From Hydrogenophaga sp. (GTDB taxonomy: Bacteria > Pseudomonadota > Gammaproteobacteria > Burkholderiales > Burkholderiaceae_C), in NCBI RefSeq assembly GCF_011772445.1, contig NZ_WVZN01000005.1, forward strand, positions 124,232 to 188,231: a DNA stretch of 64,000 nt, in the 5' to 3' direction. The position numbers and the translations under genes were made by a program. The notes beneath the pieces were generated by a model. The model made no database searches and was not told the DNA's origin. It saw only the letters and a list, made by a program, of their open reading frames with translations. How positions within the stretch are numbered: the first letter of the stretch is position 1; each line of letters starts with the position of its first letter. Below, in pieces: positions 1 through 7,936 of the stretch.

Positions 1-2
1 TC

Positions 3-716
3 GTGGACTCGATCGTGGGCGGGGGCGGGCTGATCCTCGTGCCGGCGATGTTCGCGGTCTTCCCCACCACCCACCCGGCCACGCTGTTCGGCATCAACAA
101 GGGGGCGGCGGTGCTGGGCACGGCGGCGGCCACGGTGCAGTACGCGCGACGCGTGGACATGCCCTGGCGCTCCTTGCTGCCGGCGGCGGCCGCGGCGTTC
201 ATCGGGGCGATGGCGGGGGCCTGGACGGTCACGGTGATCTCGCCCGACTTCCTGCGCCGCGCGCTGCCGTTCGTGCTGGGCGCCGTGCTGGTCTATACGC
301 TCATGCGCAAGGACCTGGGCCACGCGCACGACCCGGCCTTCGCCGGGCGCCGTCTCACCGCAGCGGCCTGTGTGATGGGCGTGGTCATCGGCTTCTACGA
401 CGGCTTCTTCGGTCCGGGCACGGGCAGCTTCTTCGTCTTCCTGTTCGTGCGCTGGCTGGGCTTCGACTTCCTGCACGCCAGCGCCAGTGCCAAGCTGCTG
501 AACACGGCGTCCAACCTGGCGGCGCTGCTGCTGTTCGCGCTCAAGGGCCACGTGTGGTGGCACTACGCGCTGGTGATGGCGCTGGCCAATGTGGTGGGCA
601 GCCTGGCCGGTACGCGGCTGGCGCTCAAGCACGGCAGCGGGTTCGTGCGCTGGGTGTTCATCGTGGTGGTGGGGGCGCTGATCCTCAAGACCACCTGGGA
701 CGCCTGGCTGCGGTAG
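3..716 (+). CDS. TSUP family permease (TauE/SafE-like), 5'-truncated by window edge
   Basis: Integral inner-membrane transporter of the TauE/SafE (TSUP) superfamily, which moves sulfite, sulfonates or other small organic anions; the substrate cannot be read from sequence. The reading frame is open from the first bases. The motif DSIVGGGGLILVPA, normally preceded by a first helix and a GFIDS-type lead-in, sits right at the edge, so the true start lies upstream. The second family repeat is seen as GFYDGFFGPGTGSFFVF, followed by SAKLLNTASNLAALL. About 237 residues with seven or so hydrophobic segments remain, close to full family length. It ends at TAG, 162 bp before the next likely start. Family assignment is firm and substrate unknown. 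Confidence 0.85.
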   Translation: MDSIVGGGGLILVPAMFAVFPTTHPATLFGINKGAAVLGTAAATVQYARRVDMPWRSLLPAAAAAFIGAMAGAWTVTVISPDFLRRALPFVLGAVLVYTLMRKDLGHAHDPAFAGRRLTAAACVMGVVIGFYDGFFGPGTGSFFVFLFVRWLGFDFLHASASAKLLNTASNLAALLLFALKGHVWWHYALVMALANVVGSLAGTRLALKHGSGFVRWVFIVVVGALILKTTWDAWLR

Positions 717-761
717 TCGGCCTGCGGTCGACGAACACCAGGCTCGGTGGCCGTGAGGGCG

Positions 762-777
762 CTACACCTGGGGGTAG
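762..777. promoter_or_regulatory. Imperfect palindrome, copy 1 of a related pair
   Basis: CTACACCTGGGGGTAG is an imperfect inverted repeat (CTAC.CC / GG.GTAG) in the 162-bp gap before the small membrane-protein gene. A close relative occurs at 1494-1510, in the gap before the next gene. The shared core is TACACC, one variable base, GGGGGT, then AG. It may be an operator or promoter-associated site; no function is established. Confidence 0.25.
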
Positions 778-878
778 CCGCCACAAGGCTTCTGCAAGAT
801 CCATCCGCCATGGCATGGGTGAGTCTTGCATGCGGTCCTCGTAAGCGACTTCACCCAACGCCTTCTCCCCTTGCCCTC

Positions 879-1403
879 ATGCACTCCAAGTTCCACGACA
901 CGCTCCGTCTCCTCAGGAAGGGGGTCGCACTACTTCTCGTCATCGTCGTCGGGACGCTGGCCGTGAGCGTCGCGCTCATCGGCTGGAACGAGTTCAAGCG
1001 CACCCGTCAGCTCGATCGACTGTCTCGCGAAACGCAAGTGCCCCAAGCGTTGATTGACATCGGCGAGCGCCCATTGGCATCGCTCTTCGGATCGCTCGAA
1101 GAGCGCATCTGCGTATTGCGTCCCTACACGGGCAATCGAGGGATTGAGAACATGAGTCCGGAAGAAGAACAGGCGGTGCGCCGCCTTGATCTGCCCAGCG
1201 AGGACCTGACCTGGTATCTGGTGGCGTTTCAGGGCAAGGCAATTGCGCGGGTGCTGCTCATCAACGAGACGACTGTTGCAGAACTGACCTCTGACTCCAT
1301 GTGCTTCGGCCAGCATGACATTGGCCTCATCCGGGTGCAGCAACACCCGACATCACCACCGCCCATCCGGCAGGTGCAATTCATCAATGGGAGCGTCAAA
1401 TGA
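879..1403 (+). CDS. Hypothetical single-TM membrane protein (174 aa)
   Basis: Not a family I recognise. The ATG at 879 is chosen because the upstream in-frame extension (a GTG at 747) encodes low-complexity, non-protein-like sequence, while from 879 the protein opens with a short basic segment and a clear transmembrane helix (about residues 13-35, LRKGVALLLVIVVGTLAVSV). The remaining roughly 140 residues should face the periplasm if the helix is an uncleaved anchor, and hold two cysteines that could pair. The layout (N-terminal anchor plus compact soluble domain) resembles the 170-aa protein encoded just downstream, though I see no clear sequence match. Being upstream of an RTX locus, it could be an immunity or accessory protein; this is a positional guess. 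Confidence 0.55.
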   Translation: MHSKFHDTLRLLRKGVALLLVIVVGTLAVSVALIGWNEFKRTRQLDRLSRETQVPQALIDIGERPLASLFGSLEERICVLRPYTGNRGIENMSPEEEQAVRRLDLPSEDLTWYLVAFQGKAIARVLLINETTVAELTSDSMCFGQHDIGLIRVQQHPTSPPPIRQVQFINGSVK

Positions 1404-1493
1404 GCACGGTGTTCGGTCGTTTCGCCATGCCTGTACCGGTGCGCCATGGACGAAACACCTGGGCGAAGGTGGTGGCGATAGCGCGCGTGGGTC

Positions 1494-1510
1494 GTACACC
1501 CGGGGGTTAG
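1494..1510. promoter_or_regulatory. Imperfect palindrome, copy 2 of a related pair
   Basis: GTACACCCGGGGGTTAG, centred on CCCGGG, resembles the element at 762-777 (shared TACACC, GGGGGT and AG). It lies about 50 bp upstream of the ATG of the 273-aa hypothetical gene, in a 156-bp gap that otherwise shows only a good ribosome-binding site (AGGAGG before 1560). Confidence 0.25.
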
Positions 1511-1559
1511 GCGCACACCCGCTCCCGCATGATCCTCCCGCCAAGGCAAGGAGGAGCGG

Positions 1560-2381
1560 ATGGGGCTTGAGGCATCGACGCGCGCACACGCGCTGAAGTG
1601 GATGTTGCGGATCGCGTGGGCAGGGGCGGCCCTGGCCGCCTGCGTGGCACTGGGCCATGGCTTTCAGTACGCGAACTGGTCGGGCTATGTCCCGGCGCAA
1701 GCGCCCACGCACTGGGGCCCGCGCGTACCCACTGTCGGGCTGCTGGGTGGCGTGCCGGTCCACATCCCGCCCGGGGCGGCCGACTACCCGGAGTTCGATG
1801 GCGATCCGGCCTGGGGGCAGTGGACGCGCCACGTGCCGGTGCGCACCCCCACCTCGTCCATCCGCCGCTTCGGCATGCTCCTGCGGCACCCGGAGCTGAC
1901 GCCGGTCCACGAACCGGGCCCGTTGTCCGCGGGCCTCAAGGCGCTTGAAGCCGAGGCCGACCATCCCTGGGTGCTGGCATTGGTCCTCAGCGGCGAGCGC
2001 TTTCCCGGTGCCGATGCCCTGCGCCGGTTCGTGCGCGAGCGCGTGACCGACGACGCCCACTGGCCCGCGCCAGCACAGCAGGGCCGACAGCACCGGGTCG
2101 ATTTCGTGCCACCGGCCCTGCAGGCGGCAAGGCACGAAGGGCTCGGCCCGGTGCCGGACGACCGCCACCTGGCCTACGACGATGCCGGGCACCTGCTGGC
2201 CTACATCGCCTGCAGCAACGACCCCGTGCTGCCCCGGCACTGCGTGCAGGTCTGGTCGCTGGAGCGCCACGGCTGGCCGGTGCTGGTGTCGGTGCATTAC
2301 CGGCGCAGCCTGGAGGCGGAGTGGGCGCACATCCAGCGCGGCGTGACTAACGCCGTGTTGACCATGCGGGTGGCGCCATGA
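1560..2381 (+). CDS. Hypothetical protein with N-terminal signal/anchor (273 aa)
   Basis: Function unknown. The ATG is preceded by a strong AGGAGG-type ribosome-binding site. Residues about 15-35 form a hydrophobic, Ala-rich segment (signal peptide or anchor), so most of the protein is expected outside the cytoplasm. The mature part is rich in Pro, His and Trp and has no catalytic motif I recognise. Its stop overlaps the next start in an ATGA, and that gene overlaps the RTX gene in the same way, so the three are translationally coupled and probably act together. It could be an immunity protein, chaperone or secretion accessory for the RTX product, with co-transcription the only evidence. Confidence 0.6.
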   Translation: MGLEASTRAHALKWMLRIAWAGAALAACVALGHGFQYANWSGYVPAQAPTHWGPRVPTVGLLGGVPVHIPPGAADYPEFDGDPAWGQWTRHVPVRTPTSSIRRFGMLLRHPELTPVHEPGPLSAGLKALEAEADHPWVLALVLSGERFPGADALRRFVRERVTDDAHWPAPAQQGRQHRVDFVPPALQAARHEGLGPVPDDRHLAYDDAGHLLAYIACSNDPVLPRHCVQVWSLERHGWPVLVSVHYRRSLEAEWAHIQRGVTNAVLTMRVAP

Positions 2382-2890
2382 GCGCGCGGGCCCGCTGGCG
2401 TCGGCGGCTGCTGTTCGCGCTGCTGCCGGTGCTGCTGTTCTACGGCACGTACTTCGTATCGCGGTACGCGGTGTTCAGCTTGACCATGGATCGGCAGTCG
2501 ATGGTGATGGAAGAGCTCATCCGATCCGCCGTTGCGAAGAAGTCTCCCCGGTTGGGCGAACTGATTGCGCCTACCACTTTGGGCACGAATCGCTCTGCGG
2601 GCTGTTCGTTCCTGTTGCTCGAAGAAGTCTGGCGCGACTGCAAGTCCATCACGCTGTCCGGCGATGCCTCGGACGAAGACGTCCTCGAACTGAAAGCCGT
2701 CATCCGCTCGGTCGCCGTTCCCATCGTTGCCAACCCCTGCGCTCATATCACCGACGCCACCTTGATCCATGGCATCGATCGACATCGTTTCGGCTGCGAC
2801 GGGATTTCCTCTCCGTTCCGCGCAGTGGTGAGGTACGCCTCGCGAGGAGAGATTCACTTTCACTTTTCATCTCAAGGGAGCATTGAATGA
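2378..2890 (+). CDS. Hypothetical single-TM protein (170 aa), coupled to RTX gene
   Basis: No recognised family. It starts with a basic stretch (ARARWRRR) followed by a transmembrane helix (about residues 10-28), then a soluble domain of about 140 residues with four cysteines (in the contexts GCSF, DCKS, NPCAH and FGCDG) that could form two disulfides in the periplasm. ATGA overlaps at both ends tie it to the 273-aa gene upstream and the RTX gene downstream. A small anchored periplasmic protein encoded directly before a candidate peptidoglycan- or amide-cleaving exoprotein fits the usual layout of an immunity gene, but nothing in the sequence proves it. Confidence 0.6.
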   Translation: MSARARWRRRLLFALLPVLLFYGTYFVSRYAVFSLTMDRQSMVMEELIRSAVAKKSPRLGELIAPTTLGTNRSAGCSFLLLEEVWRDCKSITLSGDASDEDVLELKAVIRSVAVPIVANPCAHITDATLIHGIDRHRFGCDGISSPFRAVVRYASRGEIHFHFSSQGSIE

Positions 2891-3591
2891 CAGCTACTGT
2901 CTATGTCCGATCCGTCATGCCCGGCACTGTCAAGAACAGCCGCCGAGATATCTCAAGGGTCGGGCACGCATGGATCGAGATCCACCACTCGGACGGCTCG
3001 ATCGAGTCCGCCGGGCTGTACCCGAATCCGGTCGCATACACCGCGCCAGGGGAGGTCATCAGTACCGACGCCCGGGACTATGCCGGCCGAGGCTTGACGT
3101 CGGACCCCATTCCCGTCACCAGTGCAGAGTTGCAGAAGCTGCGAGAGTTTGTCGAGTTGTCCAAGCGAGGCGTCACCTGGACGCTGCCGGGCTATGGAAG
3201 CGGTGAAAGAACCTGGAACTGCGCCACCTGGTCCATCGCCGCCTTGCAGTACGCCGGTGCCGACGTGCGCTTCTCGTCCAGCGGCCTCGCGCCCTGGTTC
3301 ATCCCGCTGTACATGGAAAAAGACCCGCTCCCATCCACGTGGACCGCCGAAGGCTGGGGTGATATCCATCCCTATGGCGTCGACCCCACCACCAACACGC
3401 GCTTCACGAGTTCGCGCAAGAACTCCTCGCCCCTCGTGCTGGACCTCGATGGCGACGGCATCGAAATCTCAGCGTTGACCGGCGCCGTCCTGTTCGACCA
3501 CAACGCCGATGGCCTGCGCACCGGCACCGCCTGGGCCGGGGGCCGACGACGGCTTGCTGGTGCTGGACCGCAATGGCAATGGCTGGATTGA
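2887..3591 (+). CDS. N-terminal fragment of the RTX protein as read (permuted papain-like domain)
   Basis: Read without correction, this frame gives 234 residues and terminates soon after the G5 tract; the last 16 or so residues are out-of-frame junk (from GRRRLAG on). It keeps the whole candidate hydrolase domain (His before Cys, the order seen in permuted NlpC/P60 and LRAT-like proteins) and the start of the calcium-binding block. The start codon overlaps the preceding stop as ATGA. If this form is made it could not be exported by a type I system, because the secretion signal is in the other fragment. Hydrolase assignment rests on two short motifs only. Confidence 0.6.
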   Translation: MTATVYVRSVMPGTVKNSRRDISRVGHAWIEIHHSDGSIESAGLYPNPVAYTAPGEVISTDARDYAGRGLTSDPIPVTSAELQKLREFVELSKRGVTWTLPGYGSGERTWNCATWSIAALQYAGADVRFSSSGLAPWFIPLYMEKDPLPSTWTAEGWGDIHPYGVDPTTNTRFTSSRKNSSPLVLDLDGDGIEISALTGAVLFDHNADGLRTGTAWAGGRRRLAGAGPQWQWLD

Positions 3592-5377
3592 CTCGGGGCG
3601 CGAGCTGTTCGGCAACCACACCCTGCTGAACGATGGTGCATACGCCGCAGACGGTTTCGAGGCCTTGGGTGCGCTCGACGGCAATGCCGACGGCGTGATC
3701 GATGCGCGCGATGCGGGCTTCGCCGCCCTTCGGGTGTGGCGCGATCAGGACCAGGACGGTGTCAGCGACCCGGGTGAGTTGCATGCGCTCGACGCCATCG
3801 GCCTCTCACAGATCGACCTTGCGCCAACGGCGCACGCCGAAACCCTGGCCGATGGCACGCGCCTGGATGGTTTGGGCAGCTTCAACCTCGACGGCCAGAT
3901 CCATGCGTACACGGACGCCTGGTTCGCCGAGAACCCTTTCCATCGCGCGTTCAACACGCCCGTCGCATCGTCAATCAATACAGCCTTGCCCGACATGCAG
4001 GGCTCGGGCGCGGTGCGCGATCTGCGCGAAGCGGCCGCCCTGTCGCCCGCGCTGGCCGATCTGCTGAACCAATTCGCGTTGGCCGAAACACGCGATGCGC
4101 AGCGCGTGCTGCTAGAGCCCATCCTCCACGCCTGGGCAGAGACCAGCGACTTCGTCACGCTGAGCGATTGGTCTGCCGCAGGACACACCGTGACATTCGA
4201 TCTGCACCAGCTCGATGCCGAGGCAACCGCCCTCTGGCGCGAACGCATCGCGGTGCTCGAGGCTTTCAATGGACAGCACTACGTCACGCTCAAGCCCAAT
4301 GGCACCACCAACGTGTGGACGGGATCGACACGGCAGCGGCTTCTCCAAGAGAGCTGGACGGCGCTGGAGGACGGCGTCTACGGCGCGCTGGCGATGCAGA
4401 CGCGACTCAAGCCGTATCTGGACGGAATCGATCTGGTCATCGACGAAACCAGTGTGCGCTGGGACGGTGCGGGCATGCAGGCGCGGCTGACCGAACGCCA
4501 CGAGAGCGACCCGCGCGAGGCGCTGCTGGACCTGGCCGACCTGAGCCTGCACGCCGGCGCACCGCTTGCCGTCGCCGGCGTGGACGCGCAGGCCTTGCTG
4601 CGCCGCTGGCTGGCCGAACTGCCCGAAGGCAGCCCGATCCCCGAAGAGCTGCGTGGCGTGGGCGTGGGGCACGGCTTCGGCACGTCGGCCAACGATCGAA
4701 TGGACGGTGCCGCTGGCGATGACGCGCTGTATGGAGCTGGCGGAGACGATGAACTCCTGGGCTTGGCCGGCGACGATGCACTCTCGGGAGAAGGCGGGTC
4801 CGACTTGTTGCGTGGTAGTGCCGGACAGGATGCGCTCGATGGTGGGGATGGCAACGATCACCTGTACGGCGGGGCCGACGACGACCATCTGTTTGGCGGG
4901 GGCGGCGACGACCGCTTGTATGGCGACGCTGGCGACGATGTACTCCACGGTGGCGCAGGCAACGATTACCTCAATGGCGGCGCTGGCTCGGATATCTACC
5001 GGTTTGGACGCGGCGACGGAAAGGATGAAATCCACAACCCCGAATACCTTGCCGACAACGACGTGGCCGTTGAAGACAAGTTGTTCTTTTGCGAGGGAAT
5101 CGAACACCATCAGCTCTGGTTCCGGCGCGAGAACAGCCATCTGGAGGTCCGCGTCATGGGTACCGATGACGTGGTTCGACTGAATGGCTGGTACAGCAGC
5201 ACACCTACGCGGATCGACGCCTTCGAAACCGCCAGCGGCGATACGCTGTTCGCCCAACAGGTCGATGCGCTGGTGCAGGCCATGGCGGCATTCGCGCCGC
5301 CGCCGCCGGGACAACTCTTGCTGACATCCGAGCAGCAAGCGGTGTTGACACCTGTGCTGGCCGCCAGTTGGGGATGA
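3509..5377 (+). CDS. C-terminal fragment of the RTX protein as read (FrpC-like, RTX repeats)
   Basis: This frame gives up to 622 residues from an ATG inside the upstream fragment; genuine homology begins at ADDGLLVLDRNGNGWID, encoded from 3542. It holds the second half of the FrpC-like calcium-binding block, the helical middle region, 11 RTX nonapeptides and a C-terminal tail (containing LNGWYSS and ASGDTLFAQQ) typical of haemolysin-type calcium-binding proteins. The ATG has no good ribosome-binding site, so independent translation is doubtful. Together with the preceding fragment it is best treated as one interrupted gene. Confidence 0.65.
   Translation: MACAPAPPGPGADDGLLVLDRNGNGWIDSGRELFGNHTLLNDGAYAADGFEALGALDGNADGVIDARDAGFAALRVWRDQDQDGVSDPGELHALDAIGLSQIDLAPTAHAETLADGTRLDGLGSFNLDGQIHAYTDAWFAENPFHRAFNTPVASSINTALPDMQGSGAVRDLREAAALSPALADLLNQFALAETRDAQRVLLEPILHAWAETSDFVTLSDWSAAGHTVTFDLHQLDAEATALWRERIAVLEAFNGQHYVTLKPNGTTNVWTGSTRQRLLQESWTALEDGVYGALAMQTRLKPYLDGIDLVIDETSVRWDGAGMQARLTERHESDPREALLDLADLSLHAGAPLAVAGVDAQALLRRWLAELPEGSPIPEELRGVGVGHGFGTSANDRMDGAAGDDALYGAGGDDELLGLAGDDALSGEGGSDLLRGSAGQDALDGGDGNDHLYGGADDDHLFGGGGDDRLYGDAGDDVLHGGAGNDYLNGGAGSDIYRFGRGDGKDEIHNPEYLADNDVAVEDKLFFCEGIEHHQLWFRRENSHLEVRVMGTDDVVRLNGWYSSTPTRIDAFETASGDTLFAQQVDALVQAMAAFAPPPPGQLLLTSEQQAVLTPVLAASWG
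3538..3542 (+). other. G5 homopolymer frameshift site
   Basis: The tract reads GCC-GGGGG-CCGAC. With four Gs the reading would be Ala-Gly-Ala-Asp-Asp-Gly and run uninterrupted into the conserved calcium-binding block; with five Gs the frame moves by one and meets a stop at 3589-3591. Protein similarity on both sides stays in register across exactly this tract. Confidence 0.75.
4706..5002 (+). repeat. Eleven RTX nonapeptide repeats
   Basis: Eleven contiguous 27-bp units encode nonapeptides of the GGxGxDxxx type, from GAAGDDALY to GGAGSDIYR. Such repeats fold into a calcium-binding parallel beta-roll once outside the cell and mark type I secretion substrates. The G and D positions are kept in nearly every unit; the fifth (GSAGQDALD) and seventh (GGADDDHLF) deviate slightly. 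Confidence 0.9.
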
Positions 5378-5427
5378 CCCGCGGGATCCTGCCTTTTGGC
5401 CTATTCCGGCTGCAGTGACCGCGCCGC

Positions 5428-7389
5428 CTAGGGCGCTGGCTCGGCGGGCGGCCAGGGCACCTCGCTGACCTGGCGCGGTGTGCCCTGCGGCGGGCCGCCG
5501 CCGCCGGCTTGCAGGGAGGCGATGTCCTGCTCGCTCGGGTACTGGCCGAGCAGCAGGTAGTCGAACACGCGGCGCGCGATGGGGGCTGCCGCCGCGGCGC
5601 CGAAGCCGGCGTTCTCCACGATCACGGCCAGCGCCACGCGCGGCGCGTCGGCCGGCGCGAAGGCCAGGTAGAGCGAGTGGTCGCGCTGGTGCTCCTCGAG
5701 CTTCCTGGCGTCGTAGCGCTCGCGTTGGCCGATGGTGACGGCCTGGGCCGTGCCGGTCTTGCCGCCGCTGGTGTACCCGGCGCCCGAGAACACGCGCGCC
5801 GAGGTGCCTTCGGTGGTGACGGCCTGCATGGCACTGAGCACGGCGCGCACGTGCTCGGGCTTGAAGTTCAGGTTCTCGGTGGGAGGCGCGGGCAAGGGGT
5901 CGACCTGCCCCGTGAGCGGGTTGCGCCGTGCCAGCGAGAGGTGCGGGGCGTGCTTGATGCCCCCGTTGGCCAGCGTGGCCATGGCGTTGGCCATCTGCAG
6001 CATGGTGAAGTTGTTGTACCCCTGGCCGATGCCCAGCGAGATGGTCTCGCCCGCGTACCAGCGCTGCTGGTCGGGGCGCTTGTAGGTGTTGCGCTTCCAT
6101 TCCTGGCTGGGCAGCACGCCGCGCACCTCGCCCTTGAGGTCGATGCCGGTGATCTGGCCGATGCCCAGGGGCTTCATGAAGTCGTGGATGGCGTCCACGC
6201 CCATCTCGTTGGCCAGCGAGTAGTAGTAGACGTTGCTCGACTTGATGATGCTGCGGCGCAGATCCACCGCGCCCAGCCCGCCGTCGCCATGGCTGCGGAA
6301 GCGGTGGTTGCCCAGCATCCAGTAGCCCGGGTCGTTGATGACCGTTTCGGCCTTGCGCGCGCCGGTTTCCAGAGCGGCCATGGCCATGAAGGGCTTGTAG
6401 GTGGAGCCCGGCGGGTAGGTGCCGCGCAGGGCGCGGTTGAGCAGCGGCTTGTCGAGCGATTCGTTGAGCGCGCGCCAGTTGTCCACGTCGATGCCCTCGA
6501 CGAAGAGGTTGGGGTCGAAGGTGGGCTTGGAGACGAAGGCCAGCACCTCGCCGTTGCGCGGGTCGATGGCCACCAGCGCGCCCCGGCGATCGCCGTACAG
6601 CGTCTCGACCAGGTGCTGCAGCTTGGCGTCGATGGTGAGCACGACGGTGTCGCCCGGCGTGGGCGGCGTGGCCGCGAGCGAGCGCACCGCGCGACCGCCG
6701 GCCGAGGTCTCGACGCGCTCGAAGCCCGTGGTGCCGTGCAGCAACTGCTCGTGCTGCTGCTCGGCGCCGAGCTTGCCGATGTACTCGGTGCCGCGGTAGT
6801 TGGCCTGCTCTTCTTCGGGCCAGTCGGCGATGAGCTCCTTCTCGCGCTGGTTGATGCGGCCGATGTAGCCGACCACATGGCTGGCCGTTTCACCGTTGGG
6901 GTAGTGGCGCAGCAGGCGCGCGCGCACCTCGACGCCGGGGAAGCGGAAGCGCTGGGCGGTGAAGCGCGCCACCTCCTCGTCGCTCAGGCGGGTGCGGATG
7001 GGCAGCGAATCGAAGCGGTGCGACTCCTCGAGCAGCTTGCGAAAGCGTCGCTCGTCGCGCGGGCCGATGTCGACCAGCTCGCGCAGGCCGGTGATGGTCT
7101 CGTCCAGGTCCTCGATCAGCGAGGGCGTGAGCTCCAGCGTGTAGGCGGAGTAGTTGCTGGCCAGCACGCGCCCGTCGCGGTCGACGATCTGGCCCCGGTT
7201 GGGCACCACCGGAATCACCGCCGTGCGGTTGCTCTCGGCCTGGGCCATGAACTCCTCGTGCTTGTGCACCTGGAGCCAGCTCATGCGCGCCACGATGAGG
7301 CCGAAGGCGAACAGCACCGCCAGCGCGACCACGATCACGCGCTGGCGGAACTGCCAGATGTCCGCATCGACGTTGCGCAGTTCGGTCAT
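5428..7389 (-). CDS. mrdA: Penicillin-binding protein 2 (peptidoglycan transpeptidase)
   Basis: Class B PBP that cross-links peptidoglycan during elongation as part of the Rod complex. The 653-aa length fits PBP2. A single N-terminal transmembrane helix (about residues 17-36) is followed by the pedestal domain and the transpeptidase domain. The active-site motifs are all visible: SxxK in PPGSTYKPF (near residue 329), SxN in IKSSNVYYY and KTG in SGGKTGTAQ. It is the last gene of the mreB-mreC-mreD-mrdA operon, 16 bp after mreD. rodA, which often follows mrdA, is absent here: the next gene on this side is the RTX gene on the opposite strand. Confidence 0.96.
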   Translation of the reverse strand: MTELRNVDADIWQFRQRVIVVALAVLFAFGLIVARMSWLQVHKHEEFMAQAESNRTAVIPVVPNRGQIVDRDGRVLASNYSAYTLELTPSLIEDLDETITGLRELVDIGPRDERRFRKLLEESHRFDSLPIRTRLSDEEVARFTAQRFRFPGVEVRARLLRHYPNGETASHVVGYIGRINQREKELIADWPEEEQANYRGTEYIGKLGAEQQHEQLLHGTTGFERVETSAGGRAVRSLAATPPTPGDTVVLTIDAKLQHLVETLYGDRRGALVAIDPRNGEVLAFVSKPTFDPNLFVEGIDVDNWRALNESLDKPLLNRALRGTYPPGSTYKPFMAMAALETGARKAETVINDPGYWMLGNHRFRSHGDGGLGAVDLRRSIIKSSNVYYYSLANEMGVDAIHDFMKPLGIGQITGIDLKGEVRGVLPSQEWKRNTYKRPDQQRWYAGETISLGIGQGYNNFTMLQMANAMATLANGGIKHAPHLSLARRNPLTGQVDPLPAPPTENLNFKPEHVRAVLSAMQAVTTEGTSARVFSGAGYTSGGKTGTAQAVTIGQRERYDARKLEEHQRDHSLYLAFAPADAPRVALAVIVENAGFGAAAAAPIARRVFDYLLLGQYPSEQDIASLQAGGGGPPQGTPRQVSEVPWPPAEPAP

Positions 7390-7405
7390 GGCCTTGGCTG
7401 TGGGG

Positions 7406-7936
7406 TCAGATCGGGCGGTTGTCGTCGGGATCGGGTGCGCGGCGCTGCGGGGCCAGCAACATCACCGTGACGACAGGCCACAGCATGGCCTCGATCAGTG
7501 GCGAAAGGAAGTAGGGCCATCCCGGGAAGCTGCCGCCACCCAGCAGGCGCACCACCATGCCCAGCAGATGCGCCACCGCAAACAGCGGCAGCACCTGCAG
7601 CGACTGCTGCAGCACCGGAAACCACAGCAGGCGCCGGTGCATGGCCACGGCGCCGAAGGCCATGACGGTATAGGCCAGCGCGTGCTGGCCCAGCAGCGCG
7701 CCCTGGTGCACGTCCATGGCCAGGCCGAAGAAGAAGGCCGTGCCCACCCCGATGCGCAGTGGCTGGTGCACGCACCAGAACACCAGGGTGAGGGCCAGCA
7801 GGTCGGGCACCCAGGCGGCCCGCCCGAACAGGCCCATGTTCATCAGCATGTTCAGCGCCAGCGCAATGAGCAGGCTGAACCAGATGAAAACGGTGTTGGC
7901 GGGCAGCAGCAGTTGCTGGCCGGGGCGCATGATCAT
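7406..7936 (-). CDS. mreD: Rod shape-determining protein MreD
   Basis: Small inner-membrane protein (176 aa, five to six hydrophobic helices) of the MreBCD elongation complex; it bridges MreC and the PBP2/RodA synthase. The segment FFGLAMDVHQGALLGQHAL matches the conserved MreD region. The ATG at 7936 overlaps the mreC stop as ATGA; a second ATG two codons later is also possible. Family identity is firm from sequence plus operon position. Confidence 0.93.
   Translation of the reverse strand: MIMRPGQQLLLPANTVFIWFSLLIALALNMLMNMGLFGRAAWVPDLLALTLVFWCVHQPLRIGVGTAFFFGLAMDVHQGALLGQHALAYTVMAFGAVAMHRRLLWFPVLQQSLQVLPLFAVAHLLGMVVRLLGGGSFPGWPYFLSPLIEAMLWPVVTVMLLAPQRRAPDPDDNRPI

Larger units (their letters stand above)
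2887..5377 (+). pseudogene. FrpC-like RTX protein with N-terminal permuted papain/NlpC-like domain; gene split by +1 frameshift
   Basis: Removing one G from the G5 tract at 3538-3542 joins two frames into one 829-aa protein of normal FrpA/FrpC-type RTX architecture. In the joined numbering: residues 1-160 resemble a circularly permuted papain/NlpC-like hydrolase, with candidate His27 in VGHAWIEI and Cys112 in WNCATWS; residues about 182-260 are the FrpC-type calcium-binding block (LDLDGDGIE, then DHNADGL, then LVLDRNGNGWIDSGRELFG across the break); a long helical middle follows; 11 uninterrupted RTX nonapeptides span residues 607-705; the C-terminal tail carries a haemolysin-type calcium-binding related region and should hold the type I secretion signal. 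No HlyB/HlyD genes are nearby. The break could be a sequencing error, a phase-variable tract or real decay. Confidence 0.7.

Noticed and set aside
5509..7470. 653-aa open frame on the plus strand opposite mrdA
   Set aside because: It mirrors the PBP2 gene almost end to end, is extremely rich in Val, Ala, Gly, Arg and His, and has no recognisable domain; it is a high-GC antisense artefact of a well-conserved gene.
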